A DNA stretch of 64,000 bases, taken from contig NZ_MDKC01000001.1 of assembly GCF_001712755.1 (NCBI RefSeq), positions 434,001 through 498,000 of the forward strand, written 5' to 3'. The notes below the pieces were generated by a model, which did not search any database, was not told where the DNA came from, and saw only the letters and a program-made list of their open reading frames with translations. Source of the stretch: Gottfriedia luciferensis. GTDB taxonomy: Bacteria; Bacillota; Bacilli; Bacillales; Bacillaceae_G. Below are positions 63,066 to 64,000 of this stretch, piece after piece. Made by a program: the position numbers and the translations under genes. The stretch's first letter is position 1. The number at the start of each line of letters is the position of its first letter.

Positions 63066-63130
63066 GAAAAATCACTCAAGATATTAGAGGAGTTCCTCCA
63101 AATAAGATGGAATTCACTTATTGATTTTTC
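63066..63130. other. Hairpin-forming block of unknown role
   Basis: GAAAAATCA (63066-63074) pairs with TGATTTTTC (63122-63130); inside, GAGGA pairs with TCCTC. Between the hydrolase relic and the DUF2231 gene. May be relic DNA or a small RNA structure. Confidence 0.3.
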
Positions 63131-63246
63131 GGAAAATTTAATTTATTTTTCATTTAATTTTCATAATATTTGTTTACACTTTAATCAAACTAATTAAAAG
63201 TAATCTTAGAGGGAATACACAACTATTTTAAATAGGAGGTTTTCAC

Positions 63247-63711
63247 ATGATTAACGAAGTAACTTCTCATCTTCATCCAATTCTTGTTCATTTCCCAATT
63301 GCATTTATCACTTTAGCAGTTCTAAAAGATTTTTGGAGTGCTTTTTTTAAGAAAGTAAACTTTCAAGCAGAGCGTGGTTTGTGGCTTTGGATTTTTGCAG
63401 CACTTACCGCTTGGCTTTCAGTTTCTTCTGGACCAGAAGAGATGGCTAGAGGTAATACTACTTTCTTGCATATACACGAACAGTTAGCAATACTTACAAG
63501 CTGGCTAGTAACAATTGTTGCAGCTTTTAGAATTTATTCTACTTATTTCAAGAAAAAAGAACTATTTAAAAAGCTTAAGTTTTTATATTTAATCTTTTCT
63601 TTAGCTTCACTTATTCTAGTATTATCAGTAGGATATTATGGTGGAAAAATGGTTTATACTGATGGTATCAATGTAAAAGTTCATAATAAATTAGTAAATC
63701 CACCAAAATAA
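63247..63711 (+). CDS. DUF2231 family membrane protein
   Basis: 154 residues with about four membrane helices. HLHPILVHFPIAFITLAV is the family mark (HPxxVHFP), with histidines that in related proteins may bind haem or metal; a second HIHEQLAI segment lies before helix 3. Function unknown. GGAGG ribosome site before ATG; terminator follows. Confidence 0.83.
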   Translation: MINEVTSHLHPILVHFPIAFITLAVLKDFWSAFFKKVNFQAERGLWLWIFAALTAWLSVSSGPEEMARGNTTFLHIHEQLAILTSWLVTIVAAFRIYSTYFKKKELFKKLKFLYLIFSLASLILVLSVGYYGGKMVYTDGINVKVHNKLVNPPK

Positions 63712-63741
63712 TTGAATTTTTAATGATGAATTTATAATCTA

Positions 63742-63767
63742 TGAGCCTTAATTGGCTCTTTTTTATT
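63742..63767 (+). terminator. Intrinsic terminator
   Basis: GAGCC pairs with GGCTC followed by TTTTTT, behind the DUF2231 gene. Confidence 0.75.
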
Positions 63768-63805
63768 TGAACTTTATTCAATAATCCTATCAAATAATTT
63801 ATCGT

Positions 63806-64000
63806 TCATTCTTGATCAGTTGGAGAAGCAATCTGATCTTTATAAGTATCGATATAAATATTTCCATTTGCTGCCAACACAGCATACACTACTTCTTTCG
63901 TTTGAAGATTACGTTTTTTTAGCTCTTCTTGCAATTTTAATTCTGACAGATTATTTTCTCTTAAATTTTTTGAGATAATTTCCCCATCCATAATCAACTC
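63806..64000 (-). CDS. DUF421 family protein, C-terminal part (cut by window edge)
   Basis: The frame enters from beyond the right edge and ends at 63806. Visible residues (IMDGEIISKNLRENNLSELKLQEELKKR..VVYAVLAANGNIYI) match the cytosolic C-terminal domain of DUF421 (YetF-type) membrane proteins, where DGxI, the leucine-rich helix and V-YA-L---G are conserved. The apparent start in this window is only the edge of the sequence. Function unknown; some relatives are sporulation proteins. Confidence 0.7.
   Translation of the reverse strand, partial: ELIMDGEIISKNLRENNLSELKLQEELKKRNLQTKEVVYAVLAANGNIYIDTYKDQIASPTDQE

Overview
This 64 kb window is a stretch of chromosome from a low-GC, endospore-forming Bacillaceae bacterium. 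The evidence is the AT-rich intergenic DNA, strong AAGGAGG-type ribosome sites with frequent TTG/GTG starts, a GerA-type germinant receptor operon, a pucABCDE-type xanthine dehydrogenase operon in the Bacillus subtilis gene order, and NamA, HelD, TelA and AzlCD homologues. I see no rRNA, tRNA, CRISPR array, complete insertion sequence or prophage. The genus cannot be fixed from sequence alone.

Layout. 0-8 kb: a family 2 glycosyltransferase, a NupC nucleoside transporter, a XapX protein, a kinase-like protein with a His/Arg/Ser tail, small secreted or unknown proteins and an SGNH hydrolase, with two copies of a ~0.5 kb repeat. 8-13.6 kb: the purine-catabolic puc operon. 14-19 kb: a frameshifted sensor kinase, an alpha/beta hydrolase and a class A penicillin-binding protein. 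19.9-23.6 kb: a three-gene operon of a membrane/coiled-coil protein, a membrane-anchored solute-binding-like plus VWA protein, and TelA. 23.6-27 kb: an AraC regulator, a HAD phosphatase, an MFS transporter and gene relics. 27.5-30.5 kb: a sigma-54 activator facing a sigma-54 promoter that drives a truncated P5C dehydrogenase and proline dehydrogenase. 31-36.4 kb: a MocR regulator divergent from azlCD and an adenine-deaminase-like amidohydrolase, with two matching operators. 36.7-40.5 kb: a ger operon whose A gene is frameshifted. 40.8-49 kb: HelD, an ABC exporter, NamA, an FNT channel, an acetyltransferase and a DUF3055 protein. 49.9-53.9 kb: a 1317-residue subtilisin-like protease. 54-64 kb: an XRE regulator divergent from FabF, a YwaF-like membrane protein, DoxX, fumarase, a 41-residue Pho-box-preceded peptide, a third repeat copy, an L,D-transpeptidase, a hydrolase relic, a DUF2231 protein and a DUF421 fragment.

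The most unusual signal is the repeat family at 4243-4753, 6515-7009 and (inverted) 60472-60893. Each copy is bracketed on both sides by a copy of a terminator-like hairpin that is specific to that locus, as if the element had inserted at a terminator and duplicated it. Other strong signals are the TelA/VWA/solute-binding operon, four Pho-box repeats before a tiny membrane protein, the sigma-54 promoter with an upstream palindrome before a gutted proline operon, and a ~250-residue insertion just ahead of the protease active-site serine.

Gene decay is common: two frameshifts, two truncated genes and two short relics. The single-base frameshifts could also be sequence errors.
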